Below are positions 33,592-42,424 of a DNA stretch of 64,000 bases, one piece after another (the first letter of the stretch is position 1; every line of letters begins with the position of its first letter). A program made the position numbers and the translations under genes. Source of the stretch: Hallerella sp964397425. GTDB lineage: Bacteria; Fibrobacterota; Fibrobacteria; Fibrobacterales; Fibrobacteraceae. Under the pieces are notes generated by a model that saw only the letters and a list, made by a program, of their open reading frames with translations, did not search any database and was not told the origin of the DNA. Location: the NCBI GenBank assembly GCA_964397425.1, contig CAYNID010000006.1, forward strand, positions 54,046 through 118,045. The letters are read 5' to 3'.

Positions 33592-33980
33592 CGGTTTTCA
33601 AGATCCTTCTTGATTTGGGACGTGGAAATTTCCGGAGTACGTTCTAAGTAAACGACTTCGCAAAGGTCTTTCAGAAAATCAAATTTTCCTTTCCAATCAT
33701 CACCCATGACAAAGGTGTCGATATCGTATTTTTTGATGTCGTCCTTTTTTTGATCCCAATTTTCTTCGGAAATGACCAGGTCCACATAGCGGATGGATTC
33801 CAACAGCAATTTTCTTTTTTCAAAACTGAAATAGCTTTTTTTCTGTTTGGAGTTCCAATTGAATTCATCCGTGGAAAGGGCGACGATGAGATAATCGCCC
33901 AAGGCTTTTGCCCGGCGGAGCAGGTTGATGTGTCCATAATGGAGCAAATCGAATGTGCCGTAAGTGATGACGCGTTTCAT
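33588..33980 (-). CDS. tagD: Glycerol-3-phosphate cytidylyltransferase (TagD-like)
   Basis: 130 residues, the size of TagD. HxGH motif at His14/His17 (FDLLHYGHINLL) and the C-terminal RTPEISTSQIK (RTxGISTT class) define the family. It makes CDP-glycerol from CTP and sn-glycerol-3-phosphate, the donor for TagF-like transferases. It follows the aminotransferase without a gap and overlaps the LicD gene. Confidence 0.9.
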   Translation of the reverse strand: MKRVITYGTFDLLHYGHINLLRRAKALGDYLIVALSTDEFNWNSKQKKSYFSFEKRKLLLESIRYVDLVISEENWDQKKDDIKKYDIDTFVMGDDWKGKFDFLKDLCEVVYLERTPEISTSQIKKDLENR

Positions 33981-35054
33981 TCAGATGACACCTTTTTTTT
34001 GAAGATCCAGGAAGGCGTTTATCAATTTGTCGTAATCAGCCGTGGTGAGCGCTCCGATATGACCGACGCGGAAAATGGAATCTTTGAGTTCGCCTCCGTT
34101 GGGGCAAATCCACATGCCGTAATCCTCTTTGATTTTGAGAAAAATCTCGTAAGCGGATGCGGTGGTAGGGTGGAGCGGAGTGACTGCGTTGGAAAGAGAT
34201 TCCGAAATGATTTCAAAGGGCAAATTCTTGATGCGATCCCGGAAGTAGCGGGCCAAGTGAGCTGTCCTTTGAATTTCTGCGTCCACGCCGCCTTCTCTTT
34301 CAATTTCCAAAAGGCGAACGTGAATTTGGCGAAGAATCCCGACGGCGGGAGTCCACGGCGTTTGCCCGCGCAAAGCGTTGTTCAACGCCAATTTCAAATC
34401 CAGATACTGGCATGGGCATTTTGTCGTTTCGATTCGGGACAAGGCTTTGGGTGATAAGACCAGAATGGATATTCCGGGAGCGCAGGCGAGAGCTTTTTGT
34501 GACCCGGCAATCATGATGTCCGCGTCTAGGGCCGCCATGTCAAAAGGATCCGCCAAAAAAGTACTGATGCAGTCCACAATCAGGAACAGATTGTTCCGTT
34601 CGCAAAATTCGTGAATCAGGTCCATATCATAATGGACACCTGTCGAAGTCTCGTGCTTGTTGACGATGAAAGTGGTATAACCTTTATCGTTGAACGGCTG
34701 CAAATGTTCTTTCTTTAAGGATTTTCCCGGCGACAGTTTGATTTCGGAAAAGGGAATCTGGTGCAATTGGCAAAGTTCCACAAAGCGTTCGCCGAAGCTT
34801 CCGCCGTTGACAATCAACGCTTTGTCGTTGGAAGTCAGGGTGTTCATGATGGCGGCTTCCATGCCTGCGGAACCGGATCCGGTGAGGAATACCGCTTTTG
34901 CACCTTCTTGCGCATGGGCAAACTTTTTCACCAAGGATTCGTTTTCCAACATGAGACGTGAAAATTCTTCGGTGCGGAAGTAGGGGACCTGTTCTGCTCC
35001 GATGGCGCACACCGCTTCGCTGGATTGTACAGGTCCTACAGTAAAGTTTATCAT
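33981..35054 (-). CDS. Class V PLP aminotransferase (PhnW/alanine-glyoxylate type)
   Basis: 357 residues. The start MINFTVGPVQSSEAV, FLTGSGSAGMEAAIMN, HETSTGVHYD, LIVDCISTFLADPFDM and MIAGSQKALACAPG (the Lys of GSQKA forms the Schiff base) match class V enzymes such as 2-aminoethylphosphonate:pyruvate transaminase. No PEP mutase or phosphonopyruvate decarboxylase is in the window, so phosphonate synthesis is not supported. It may instead aminate a dihydroxyacetone- or aldehyde-type precursor for a CDP-activated amino-alcohol. That is inference. Confidence 0.8.
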   Translation of the reverse strand: MINFTVGPVQSSEAVCAIGAEQVPYFRTEEFSRLMLENESLVKKFAHAQEGAKAVFLTGSGSAGMEAAIMNTLTSNDKALIVNGGSFGERFVELCQLHQIPFSEIKLSPGKSLKKEHLQPFNDKGYTTFIVNKHETSTGVHYDMDLIHEFCERNNLFLIVDCISTFLADPFDMAALDADIMIAGSQKALACAPGISILVLSPKALSRIETTKCPCQYLDLKLALNNALRGQTPWTPAVGILRQIHVRLLEIEREGGVDAEIQRTAHLARYFRDRIKNLPFEIISESLSNAVTPLHPTTASAYEIFLKIKEDYGMWICPNGGELKDSIFRVGHIGALTTADYDKLINAFLDLQKKGVI

Positions 35055-35063
35055 GGAACGCTC

Positions 35064-36407
35064 CTAAATTTCGGTAAAGTGTTTCCGTTCCCGGAATTGC
35101 TGCATGATTTCCGCCATGCAAATGCTTTCTTTGCGGCGAAGTCGTGCCGATGAAAACCGGTGATTGTAAATGCAGCTGATGAATTCTTGAATTTCATAGC
35201 GCAGTCCGAAACCATCCCATTTGTAAAAGAACTTTTTGTTCTCGGCGGGATTTTCGTAGCGGAGTTCGAAATAGTCCGTTTTCCACCAAGGCGCTGGGAC
35301 ATAGGCGTAGCCTTTCGTGCCAGAAATGACCAAATCACCTTCGGTTTTGACGCCCAGACCGACTTTAAAGGAACAAATGGCTTTGGGGTAACGCAAAACA
35401 CCTTTGGTGTAAATGTCGACACCGTTTTCCATTCGGGAAAACAATTCCAGGTTCGCGTAGTTGATGCCCAGCAGTTTGAGGATGGGAAGCAGCGGATAAG
35501 AGCCTTGTTCAAACATGGCGCCGCCCGCTTGAGTGGAATCGAATTCTCTTCCGTTTGAATCCAATAATTGAGAAAGAGAAGCTTCGATGTCGACGATTTC
35601 GCCGATTAGTCCGGATTTGATAGTGACCATCAAATGGTTGAAAGCCGGCGAGTGGGCCGTTTTGTTCGCTTCCATCAGGATAAGGCCCTGTCTTTCTGCC
35701 AATTCGTATAATTCTTTTGCTTCGGCACCGCTTAAAACCATGGGCGTTTCGCACAAAACGTGTTTCTTCGCCAAGAGGGATTCTTTGATGTTGGAATAGT
35801 GGCAAAGGTGTGGCGTTGCGATGTAAACCGCATCCACGTGGTTGAAAAAGTCGGGCAGATTCCTGTATGGAATGGTTTCGGGAACATTTTGGGAAAAATG
35901 CTCGGCGGCGGAATAGTCCAAATCATAAGCCGCGTTGACAGAAACTCCGCTTACGATGGCGGCTTCGCTGGGGAATCTTTTGGCGACGCGTCCACAGCCT
36001 AAAATTCCCACTTTGACCGTGTCCCGGCTTTCTGTCCGGAGCATCGTTGAAGAAATCCCCTCTGTTCGCGGCAAATAAACCACTTGGCAAAATTCTTTCA
36101 GGTAGTCGAATTGACCTTCCCAATCAGAACCGATGGCGAAAACATCCACATTGTATTTCTGGATGTCGTCAATTTTTTGACCGACGTAATCTTCGATGAT
36201 GATTTTGTCTGCAAGACCGGTCGCTTTTACGGCTTCAACCCGTTCCAAAACATTGTTTACGACATTCAGTTTTCCGCGTTCCCGATCAAAGCTGTCGTTG
36301 GTGACGCCTACAATCAGGTAATCTCCGAGCTGCTTCGCTCTTTTGAGCAAATTGATGTGACCTTGGTGCAGAAGGTCGTAAGTGCCGTAAGTAATTACCG
36401 TCTTCAT
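35064..36407 (-). CDS. Cytidylyltransferase-Gfo/Idh/MocA oxidoreductase fusion
   Basis: 447 residues with two complete domains. Residues 1-125 are TagD-like (YDLLHQGHINLL with His14/His17; RTEGISSTMLR). From about 131 a Gfo/Idh/MocA oxidoreductase starts (VKVGILGCGRVAKRF) with HVLCETP at 217-222. The usual catalytic Lys of the E-K-P motif is Thr221 here. The fusion suggests one protein reduces a carbonyl and activates the product with CTP, as CDP-2-glycerol-type pathways do with separate enzymes; the missing Lys makes the chemistry uncertain. First gene of the minus operon. Confidence 0.85.
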   Translation of the reverse strand: MKTVITYGTYDLLHQGHINLLKRAKQLGDYLIVGVTNDSFDRERGKLNVVNNVLERVEAVKATGLADKIIIEDYVGQKIDDIQKYNVDVFAIGSDWEGQFDYLKEFCQVVYLPRTEGISSTMLRTESRDTVKVGILGCGRVAKRFPSEAAIVSGVSVNAAYDLDYSAAEHFSQNVPETIPYRNLPDFFNHVDAVYIATPHLCHYSNIKESLLAKKHVLCETPMVLSGAEAKELYELAERQGLILMEANKTAHSPAFNHLMVTIKSGLIGEIVDIEASLSQLLDSNGREFDSTQAGGAMFEQGSYPLLPILKLLGINYANLELFSRMENGVDIYTKGVLRYPKAICSFKVGLGVKTEGDLVISGTKGYAYVPAPWWKTDYFELRYENPAENKKFFYKWDGFGLRYEIQEFISCIYNHRFSSARLRRKESICMAEIMQQFRERKHFTEI

Positions 36408-36494
36408 GTTGATGCCTTGTAATCTTGCATATAATAGAAATTTTGCCCATGCCGGTTTGAATTCACCTTGCGAAAGGGCGCTCTTCCGGATTTT

Positions 36495-37727
36495 TCAGAG
36501 ATTTTCATCAATCCACGCAAGGCGTTTGGAAATCCAACTTTTCAACGAATCGACTGCCGATGGATAATCCGGATAAGAATCCACGAAAGGCCAGGTTTCA
36601 TCGTTTTCCAAAATGGGCCAGCGTTTTTCGTCATTCCGAACAGCTTTTGCGATGATTGGGGCGTCTTGTTCGATGAATTGTAAAATGGATTGGAATTTTT
36701 CACGATGATTTTTCCAATAGGATTTGACAAGAAGTCTGTAGGATTCATGCCCCATCAAAAGGCCTGTCCAACCGCTTTTGGCGATATGCCATTCCGAGGG
36801 CGGGGATTTTTCTTCGTTCCAAAGTCCATAAGCGAGGTCGAAATCCCAAATGGGTCCCATCCGGATGATGCCGCCTTTTTCCCACGTGGCAAAAACGCTG
36901 CGTTCGAATGCGCCGTCTTTATTTTTGGCCAGTTCATGAATCCAGTAATAACGGATGAAATTTTCCACATCGATCCATTTTTCCAGGGGATTGTTTTTAG
37001 AAAAAGAAGAATCGGCTAGGTATTGTTCAAATGCGTTCAAATGATTTTGGACAAGGTGAATGGATGCCGCCGACGGTTCTTTGGGATAGCGGATGCGGAA
37101 TAGATATTTTCGATTGGTCGTGAAAAGAGGTCCTTTGGCATTTTGCCGTGTCGTCTTTTCAATTAAAAAACTGGAATCGGTTTGGGAAATGTTGACGCGC
37201 TCCTTGCCGACTTTGACGCTCTCCGTCAAAAGGTAAAGTCCCAGGTATTTGCGGTTGAAGAAAACTTCGACGAAGGTGGAACGCGGAACATAATCTCCGC
37301 CGAGGAGTTCTGCCAGCTGGAACGTGATGAAGTTTCGCAAATGGCTCTTGTCGCGAAAGTTGGAAATCAAATTCCAATCTTTGTTTTTTGGCATTCCGAA
37401 AAGGGAAATTTTGGAGTCAAAATCCAGCTTGATGCTGTATTTGGTCATGACAAACGAAGAGTTTCCGCGCCCTTTGACCGTTAAGTCCAGCACTTCGCTT
37501 TCGGGGGCGCTTTTCCCGTAAATTTGGAGCTTTGCCGGAATCTTGGTTTCTTTGTCGCGGATTTCCCTGAAGTTTTCTGTTTCGATAACAAGCCGTGGCA
37601 AGTTCGCGTAGGGATATTCCGAATCGTCAAGGGGCAGGTATTCCGGATTTCCATCGGGGGAAAACTGTACGCATTGAAGTGTGGCTAGGGCGCAAAAGAA
37701 TAAAAGAATATACCGGATTTTAGCCAT
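36495..37727 (-). CDS. CotH kinase-family lipoprotein
   Basis: 410 residues from the ATG at 37725-37727; an upstream extension of the frame is rejected because this ATG begins a lipoprotein signal (MAKIRYILLFFCALATLQC, lipobox Cys19). CotH features: VKGRGNSSFVMTKYSIKLDF, NWNLISN-like DWNLISNFRDKSHLRNFI, YLGLYLLTESV and GPIWDFDLAYG. CotH proteins are atypical protein kinases of spore coats; bacterial extracellular members often occur with surface or glycan proteins. A TACATT 7 nt before the ATG suggests a leaderless transcript. Confidence 0.88.
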   Translation of the reverse strand: MAKIRYILLFFCALATLQCVQFSPDGNPEYLPLDDSEYPYANLPRLVIETENFREIRDKETKIPAKLQIYGKSAPESEVLDLTVKGRGNSSFVMTKYSIKLDFDSKISLFGMPKNKDWNLISNFRDKSHLRNFITFQLAELLGGDYVPRSTFVEVFFNRKYLGLYLLTESVKVGKERVNISQTDSSFLIEKTTRQNAKGPLFTTNRKYLFRIRYPKEPSAASIHLVQNHLNAFEQYLADSSFSKNNPLEKWIDVENFIRYYWIHELAKNKDGAFERSVFATWEKGGIIRMGPIWDFDLAYGLWNEEKSPPSEWHIAKSGWTGLLMGHESYRLLVKSYWKNHREKFQSILQFIEQDAPIIAKAVRNDEKRWPILENDETWPFVDSYPDYPSAVDSLKSWISKRLAWIDENL

Positions 37728-37734
37728 TGAAATG

Positions 37735-37740
37735 AATGTA
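37735..37740 (-). promoter_or_regulatory. Putative -10 of leaderless CotH gene
   Basis: TACATT on the minus strand, 7 nt before the ATG, with no Shine-Dalgarno sequence between. Divergent from the next element. Confidence 0.35.
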
Positions 37741-37861
37741 GAAATTTTATGGGAATTCGGGCAGGGATGCCTGGAATTGCAGATTCCGGAGATGAACGTT
37801 GAAGCGGTTGCCTTTTGGCTTGTTCTAAACGGAAGCCGCTCGCGCGGAATTTTCAATTTTC

Positions 37862-37867
37862 TATAAT
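37862..37867 (+). promoter_or_regulatory. Putative -10 of leaderless Mur ligase gene
   Basis: A perfect TATAAT lies 6 nt (ATTTGT) before the ATG at 37874, so the predicted transcription start falls on the start codon. Confidence 0.5.
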
Positions 37868-37873
37868 ATTTGT

Positions 37874-39271
37874 ATGCTTTCTCAAAATCAGGCTTTCTTT
37901 TTTGTCGGAGTCGCCGGCTCCGGAATGAGCGCCATTGCGCAATATCTGGCGGGCAAAGGATTTTGCATTTCTGGTTCGGACCGCCAGTTTTCGGATTCGC
38001 GGGGAAATGAAATTCGTGAAAAGCTCGAAGCGGCGGGAATAAAAACGTTCCCACAAGATGGTTCCGGCGTTTTGCAGGGCCTTTCGGCTGTTGTCGTCAG
38101 CACGGCCATCGAGGAATCCAATCCGGATTTGAAACGCGCGTTGGAACTGGGCATTCCGCGCTTGCACCGCAGCGAAATGCTGTCTAAAATTTCGGAAAGC
38201 GTCAAAACGATTTGTGTCAGCGGCACGAGCGGAAAAAGTACAGTGACAGGCATGGTCTGGCATATTTTGAACGAAGCGGGATATTCGCCCTCGCTTCTTT
38301 CCGGCGCAGCCCTTGTCACGTTGGAACGCCAGGGAAAAATAGGGAACGCCTTTTCCGGAAACGGGGAGTGGCTGGTGGCGGAAGCCGATGAAAGTGACGG
38401 CTCCCTGGTCCGCTATTCTCCAGAAATCGGCGTGATTTTGAACATCGGCAAGGACCACAAGGAAATTGACGAACTGCAACGGATTTTTTCTGAATTTTCG
38501 CACAATGTCACGGCAAAAGGGAAGACTCTCATTGTGAACGAAGCCGATGCGCTCGCCGACGCTTTCAGTGTGAACCATTTGAATGATTTTGGCCTGGAGG
38601 CCCGGGCAGGAGTTCAAGGAATGGACTTTTCTTCTGCCGGGTATTCCATTTCGTTCCGCGTGCGGCACCGCGGAGAACTCTTGCAGTTCAAGATTCCGCT
38701 TCCGGGATTTCACAATATGATGAACGCCTTGGCGGCAATCGCCGTTGCGGTTCAAGTGGGAGTTCCTCTTCGTCAATGTGCAAAAACGCTGGAATCCTTC
38801 GAAGGCATTCACCGCCGCCATCAGATTTTGGGAACATTTAACGGAGTTACGGTTGTCGACGACTTCGCGCACAATCCGGCGAAGATTTTCGCCAGTATCC
38901 AGGCCGCGCAAAGTTTTACTTCTGGCCGTGTCATCGCCTATTTTCAACCGCACGGATTTGGACCGACCCGTTTTTTGCGAAACGATTTGGTCAAGGCGAT
39001 TTCCGAAGCGCTCCGTCCGGACGATTGCATTTTTTTCAGCGAAATCTTTTATGCGGGCGGAACGGTTACAAAAGACATTTCATCCGGAGATTTGGCGGAC
39101 GATTTAGTGCGCAAAAACGCAGATGCCCGTTTTTTTGCAGATAGAAAGGAATGCGGACGGGAAATGGTGAAAACGGCACATCCGGGTGATACCATTTTGG
39201 TGATGGGAGCCCGCGATCCGAGCCTTTCGAATTTTGCCGGGGAAATTGCAAAGGAACTTGAAAATGAGTGA
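37874..39271 (+). CDS. Mur ligase, MurC/Mpl type
   Basis: 465 residues. The FFVGVAGSGMSAIAQYL start matches the UDP-binding domain of MurC/Mpl, the P-loop GTSGKST is at 117-123, and EADESDGSLVRYSPEIGVILN is the MurC/Mpl central motif. A C-terminal domain (FQPHGFGPTRFLRNDL) completes it. It ligates L-Ala, or for Mpl the recycled tripeptide, to UDP-MurNAc with ATP. NIGKDHKE in place of the usual NxDxDH(L/M)D leans away from canonical MurC and may indicate Mpl or a variant ligase. Overlaps xseB by 8 nt. Confidence 0.82.
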   Translation: MLSQNQAFFFVGVAGSGMSAIAQYLAGKGFCISGSDRQFSDSRGNEIREKLEAAGIKTFPQDGSGVLQGLSAVVVSTAIEESNPDLKRALELGIPRLHRSEMLSKISESVKTICVSGTSGKSTVTGMVWHILNEAGYSPSLLSGAALVTLERQGKIGNAFSGNGEWLVAEADESDGSLVRYSPEIGVILNIGKDHKEIDELQRIFSEFSHNVTAKGKTLIVNEADALADAFSVNHLNDFGLEARAGVQGMDFSSAGYSISFRVRHRGELLQFKIPLPGFHNMMNALAAIAVAVQVGVPLRQCAKTLESFEGIHRRHQILGTFNGVTVVDDFAHNPAKIFASIQAAQSFTSGRVIAYFQPHGFGPTRFLRNDLVKAISEALRPDDCIFFSEIFYAGGTVTKDISSGDLADDLVRKNADARFFADRKECGREMVKTAHPGDTILVMGARDPSLSNFAGEIAKELENE

Positions 39272-39491
39272 GCAGAACAATCGTTACCAGTTGGCCATGG
39301 ATAGGTTGGAAGCAATTCTGGCTAAAATCGACCGCAGCGATGTGGGCGTCGATGAACTTGCCGGTCAAGTAGAAGAGGCGACAAGTCTTCTCCGCGAATG
39401 CAAAAAGATTCTTTCCGAAACAGAGAAGAATGTCCAAAAGGCGCTTTCCGAATTGAACGAAGAAACTTCTGGAACTTCGACGGGACTTTGA
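39264..39491 (+). CDS. xseB: Exodeoxyribonuclease VII small subunit
   Basis: 75 residues. The start inside the 3' end of the Mur ligase gene gives MSEQNNRYQLAMDRLEAILAKI, then VDELAGQVEEATSLLRECKKIL, the two-helix coiled hairpin of XseB, which winds on XseA to degrade single-stranded DNA. xseA is not in the window. One base overlaps the ABC gene. Confidence 0.9.
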   Translation: MSEQNNRYQLAMDRLEAILAKIDRSDVGVDELAGQVEEATSLLRECKKILSETEKNVQKALSELNEETSGTSTGL

Positions 39492-40333
39492 TGGAAGCGT
39501 TGCGCGTCAGTGGCGTTTCTGTTTATTACCCGCTTCGCGGAGGCGTTTTTTCGCGCGTGTCCGGATTTTTGAAAGCGGTTCAAAACATTTCCTTCTCGTT
39601 GAACGAAGGGGAAATTTTGGCGCTTATCGGAGAATCGGGATGTGGGAAAAGTTCGCTAGCCCAGGCGCTTGTGGGGCTCTTGCCGTGGCATTCCGGAAAA
39701 TACAGCGTTTTTGGCAAAGAAGTGGATGTTCGTTCTGCGAAAGCTTTTGCGTCTGTGCGAAAATCCGTGCAGATGGTCTTTCAAGATCCGTATTCGAGTT
39801 TGAATCCGCGAGAAACGGTTGCCCAGATTCTGACTTATCCGGTGCGCGCCCGCGGTGTTTCAAAAAGCGAAGCGATGGACAAAGCCAAATTGGAATTGGA
39901 ACGGGTGGGACTTCCGGCGGATTCCCTGTCGCGCTATCCTCACGAATTTTCGGGAGGGCAGCGTCAGCGCATTGGAATTGCGCGCGCCCTGATGCTTGAA
40001 CCCAAGGTCATTGTGGCGGATGAAGTCACCAGTGCGTTGGATGTTTCTGTCCAGGCGCAGGTGTTGCAACTGCTAGAAAAACTCCGCAGGGAATTGGGAA
40101 TTTCGCTGATTTTCATTTCGCACGACATCCTCACGGTCCGTTCGTTCGCAGACAACGTCTTGGTGATGTATAAAGGCCGTGAAGTGGAGCGTGGGCGCGC
40201 TTCCGAAGTGTTGAAGTCGCCACGGCACCCATACACAAAAGTGTTGATGGAAAGCGTCCCCACATTGGATTTTGAAAATCCGCCGAAAGTTTTTTCTGGA
40301 GATCCGAAAATATTTTTGGATGGTTTGGAGTGA
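39491..40333 (+). CDS. Oligopeptide/dipeptide ABC transporter ATP-binding protein (OppF/DppF-like)
   Basis: 280 residues from the ATG in the TGATG overlap with xseB. Walker A GESGCGKSS at 47-55, Q-loop FQDPYSSLNPRETV, signature FSGGQRQR at 153-160, Walker B VIVADEVTSALD, and the Opp-type C-terminal RHPYTKVLMESVP. The N-terminal YYPLRGGVFSRVSGFLKAV is typical of the F subunit. It powers peptide or nickel uptake; permeases and binding protein are not adjacent here. Confidence 0.9.
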   Translation: MEALRVSGVSVYYPLRGGVFSRVSGFLKAVQNISFSLNEGEILALIGESGCGKSSLAQALVGLLPWHSGKYSVFGKEVDVRSAKAFASVRKSVQMVFQDPYSSLNPRETVAQILTYPVRARGVSKSEAMDKAKLELERVGLPADSLSRYPHEFSGGQRQRIGIARALMLEPKVIVADEVTSALDVSVQAQVLQLLEKLRRELGISLIFISHDILTVRSFADNVLVMYKGREVERGRASEVLKSPRHPYTKVLMESVPTLDFENPPKVFSGDPKIFLDGLE

Positions 40334-40337
40334 ATAA

Positions 40338-41495
40338 ATGAAATCTCGGCACGGCGACTTTGCTCCGGTAATTCTCCGGATGGAAAAAATGGCCCAGGGC
40401 GGGGAATCCATCGCTCATTTGGAAGATGGTCGCGTCTGTTTTGTCGCCGGAGCTTTGACAGGCGAAACTGCGGAAGTCGTCGTTGACCAGGAAAAAAAGG
40501 ATTATGCGAAGGGATTCGCCACGGAAATTTTGGAAAGTTCCCCCTTTCGGGTAAAGCCCCGATGCCCGTTTTACGGAAAATGCGGAGGTTGTTCCCTGCA
40601 ACATGCGGACTTCGATTTTCAGCTTTCGATGCACCGCGCTTCTGTGGAGGAACTGTTCCGCCGATTCGCGAAAACGGAACTTCCCGAAAATTGGAAAATC
40701 CATTCGGGGCGGGCGTTCGGGTATAGGAACCGCGTCCGTTTGGTTCGCGCGGAGGGAGGCTTTGGATTTCGGATGTCGCGCAGCCACCGTCCGATTCCCG
40801 TCTCCCGCTGTGAGATTCTTTCGGCGGCTTTGAACGAAGCCCTGACCGAAAAATTTTTCCCGGATGTCCCGGAAATTTCCGCTTTCGACAACGGCTCGGG
40901 GAAAATTTCCTTCCATTACCGCGGCATGGACGCTTCGATGTTCCAAAAATACGCGACGAATTCCGTTTCCATCGGAAACAACGTTCTGTCGATGGATGCG
41001 GCCTGTTTTTTCCAGTCGAATTTGGAACTGTTGCCGGAACTTGTCGAAACCGTTCGGAATGCGGCGGGCTCTGGAAAATATCTGATCGATCTTTACAGCG
41101 GCGTCGGATTTTTCGCGTCCCTTTTGCGGGAAAATTTCGAAAGAATCGTAACCGTCGAGAGGGAACCCGGCGCGCTTCGCCATGCAAAACGCAACGTTCC
41201 CGGCGCGAAAAACGTATCCGCGCCCGCCGAGGAATGGCTTCTTCGAAACGACGCTTCGGGTGCGGACGTTCTCATCGTCGATCCGCCGCGGACCGGGCTT
41301 TTGCCGTCGGCACTCGAGGCCATCGCCAAGGCGAATCCGAAAAAGCTTTTGTATGTTTCCTGCGACCCGGCGACGCTTGCCCGGGATTTTCGGAAATTTT
41401 CCGACCGCGGTTACGAAATTCGGAATGCGGAAGGATTCGCCTTTTATCCGCAAACTCCGCATTTTGAAATGTTCCTGGAACTTTGCCGGGGATGA
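40338..41495 (+). CDS. 23S rRNA/tRNA uracil-C5 methyltransferase (RlmD/TrmA family)
   Basis: 385 residues. An N-terminal TRAM-like domain, then four cysteines for a [4Fe-4S] cluster (Cys76, Cys82, Cys85 in CPFYGKCGGCSLQH, and Cys158). SAM-binding LIDLYSGVGFF, IVDPPRTGL, and YVSCDPATLARD with the nucleophilic Cys. RlmD makes m5U1939 in 23S rRNA; RlmCD or TrmA-like specificity cannot be excluded from sequence. It starts 4 nt after the ABC gene. Confidence 0.9.
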   Translation: MKSRHGDFAPVILRMEKMAQGGESIAHLEDGRVCFVAGALTGETAEVVVDQEKKDYAKGFATEILESSPFRVKPRCPFYGKCGGCSLQHADFDFQLSMHRASVEELFRRFAKTELPENWKIHSGRAFGYRNRVRLVRAEGGFGFRMSRSHRPIPVSRCEILSAALNEALTEKFFPDVPEISAFDNGSGKISFHYRGMDASMFQKYATNSVSIGNNVLSMDAACFFQSNLELLPELVETVRNAAGSGKYLIDLYSGVGFFASLLRENFERIVTVEREPGALRHAKRNVPGAKNVSAPAEEWLLRNDASGADVLIVDPPRTGLLPSALEAIAKANPKKLLYVSCDPATLARDFRKFSDRGYEIRNAEGFAFYPQTPHFEMFLELCRG

Positions 41496-41502
41496 GCGGG
41501 TG

Positions 41503-41625
41503 CCGGTTGTCGGTTGCCAGCGGTCAGTGATTGGTTGTTGGTGATTGGAATTGCGAACCGAACTTCAAATGTTCGCAACTCCAACTCCACTTTCCAAACT
41601 CCTAACCACTAATCTATAACATCGG
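41503..41625. repeat. Dispersed intergenic repeat unit
   Basis: Contains GCGAACCGAACTTCAAATGTTC, shared with GCGAACCGAACTTCAAACGTTC near 42800, and the CTAACCACTAATC-type ends seen in the other copies. Non-coding. Confidence 0.55.
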
Positions 41626-41635
41626 CAAATACATT

Positions 41636-42418
41636 TCAATAGAGTACAACGGTTCCGAATTTCAGTTTCCAAACCCCGTCGTTTTGGAACAGCTTTCCAG
41701 GAGCGATTTCCAAATAAAATCCTAGTGGATTTTTGAACTTGGCGTAAGCCTGCACCCCAATCGTCGTTACCATTTTGCGGTAGGCGTAGGCGGACATGTT
41801 CTCTTCGGGAACATCATCCAAAATGTTTAGGGAAAAACCGTAATTTTTAAAAACATCGCCGCCGGAATTGAAGGCAACGCGTTCCCACGTCATGTAGGCG
41901 CCCAAGGCGAATTTTTCCGCAACGTCCAACAGAAAGCCGCCGCCAAAGGAATAGAGGATGAAACCGTCGAAGCGCCCCCAGGAATCGTCCGCTTTCGGTT
42001 CGTAATCGTCATCCTGCAAGTTGGGGTAAAATCCGCCCACAAAGGAGACTCCCGCTCCGGCGTAGAATGGCCCCGCCCACTGCACAAGGCTCGGGCGGAT
42101 TCCCGCATCCAGCGGGATGGAGGCGGGAACGGACAAAAAGAATCCTCCGCGATTTCCCCAAAGCGAATAGTCCAAGGAAAACAGTTCCGCTTGGAAATGG
42201 ATGGCACCGCCCAAGAGTCCCGCTTCATGCTGCGGAGCGCAAAGCCGGTAATTGTCGTTGGCCCCCAAAGCAAATCCCGCTTCCGCAAAACGGTACTTTT
42301 TCCCGTCCGTCGAGTATTTCAATGCACCCGCTTCGCCCACGAAATTTCCGGAACTAGTCATGGCGCAACCGACGAGGGCAAAAGCGATTGCGATATGGAA
42401 AAATTTACCGGCGAACAT
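41636..42418 (-). CDS. Predicted outer-membrane lipoprotein, beta-rich
   Basis: 260 residues from ATG 42418 (a TTG two codons upstream is possible). Lipoprotein signal MFAGKFFHIAIAFALVGCAM, lipobox ALVGC. The rest is rich in Gly and aromatic residues with alternating strands (SLDYSLWGNRGGFFLSV, FDGFILYSFGGGFLLDV), ending KLKFGTVVLY; it could form a small barrel or beta domain at the outer membrane. No family recognised. Confidence 0.6.
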   Translation of the reverse strand: MFAGKFFHIAIAFALVGCAMTSSGNFVGEAGALKYSTDGKKYRFAEAGFALGANDNYRLCAPQHEAGLLGGAIHFQAELFSLDYSLWGNRGGFFLSVPASIPLDAGIRPSLVQWAGPFYAGAGVSFVGGFYPNLQDDDYEPKADDSWGRFDGFILYSFGGGFLLDVAEKFALGAYMTWERVAFNSGGDVFKNYGFSLNILDDVPEENMSAYAYRKMVTTIGVQAYAKFKNPLGFYLEIAPGKLFQNDGVWKLKFGTVVLY

Positions 42419-42424
42419 CGGCAA

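Noticed and set aside
40131..41462. Long minus-strand frame (443 residues) opposite the RNA methyltransferase gene
   Set aside because: The plus strand encodes a complete RlmD/TrmA protein with all motifs; the minus frame is Arg/Phe-rich shadow sequence.
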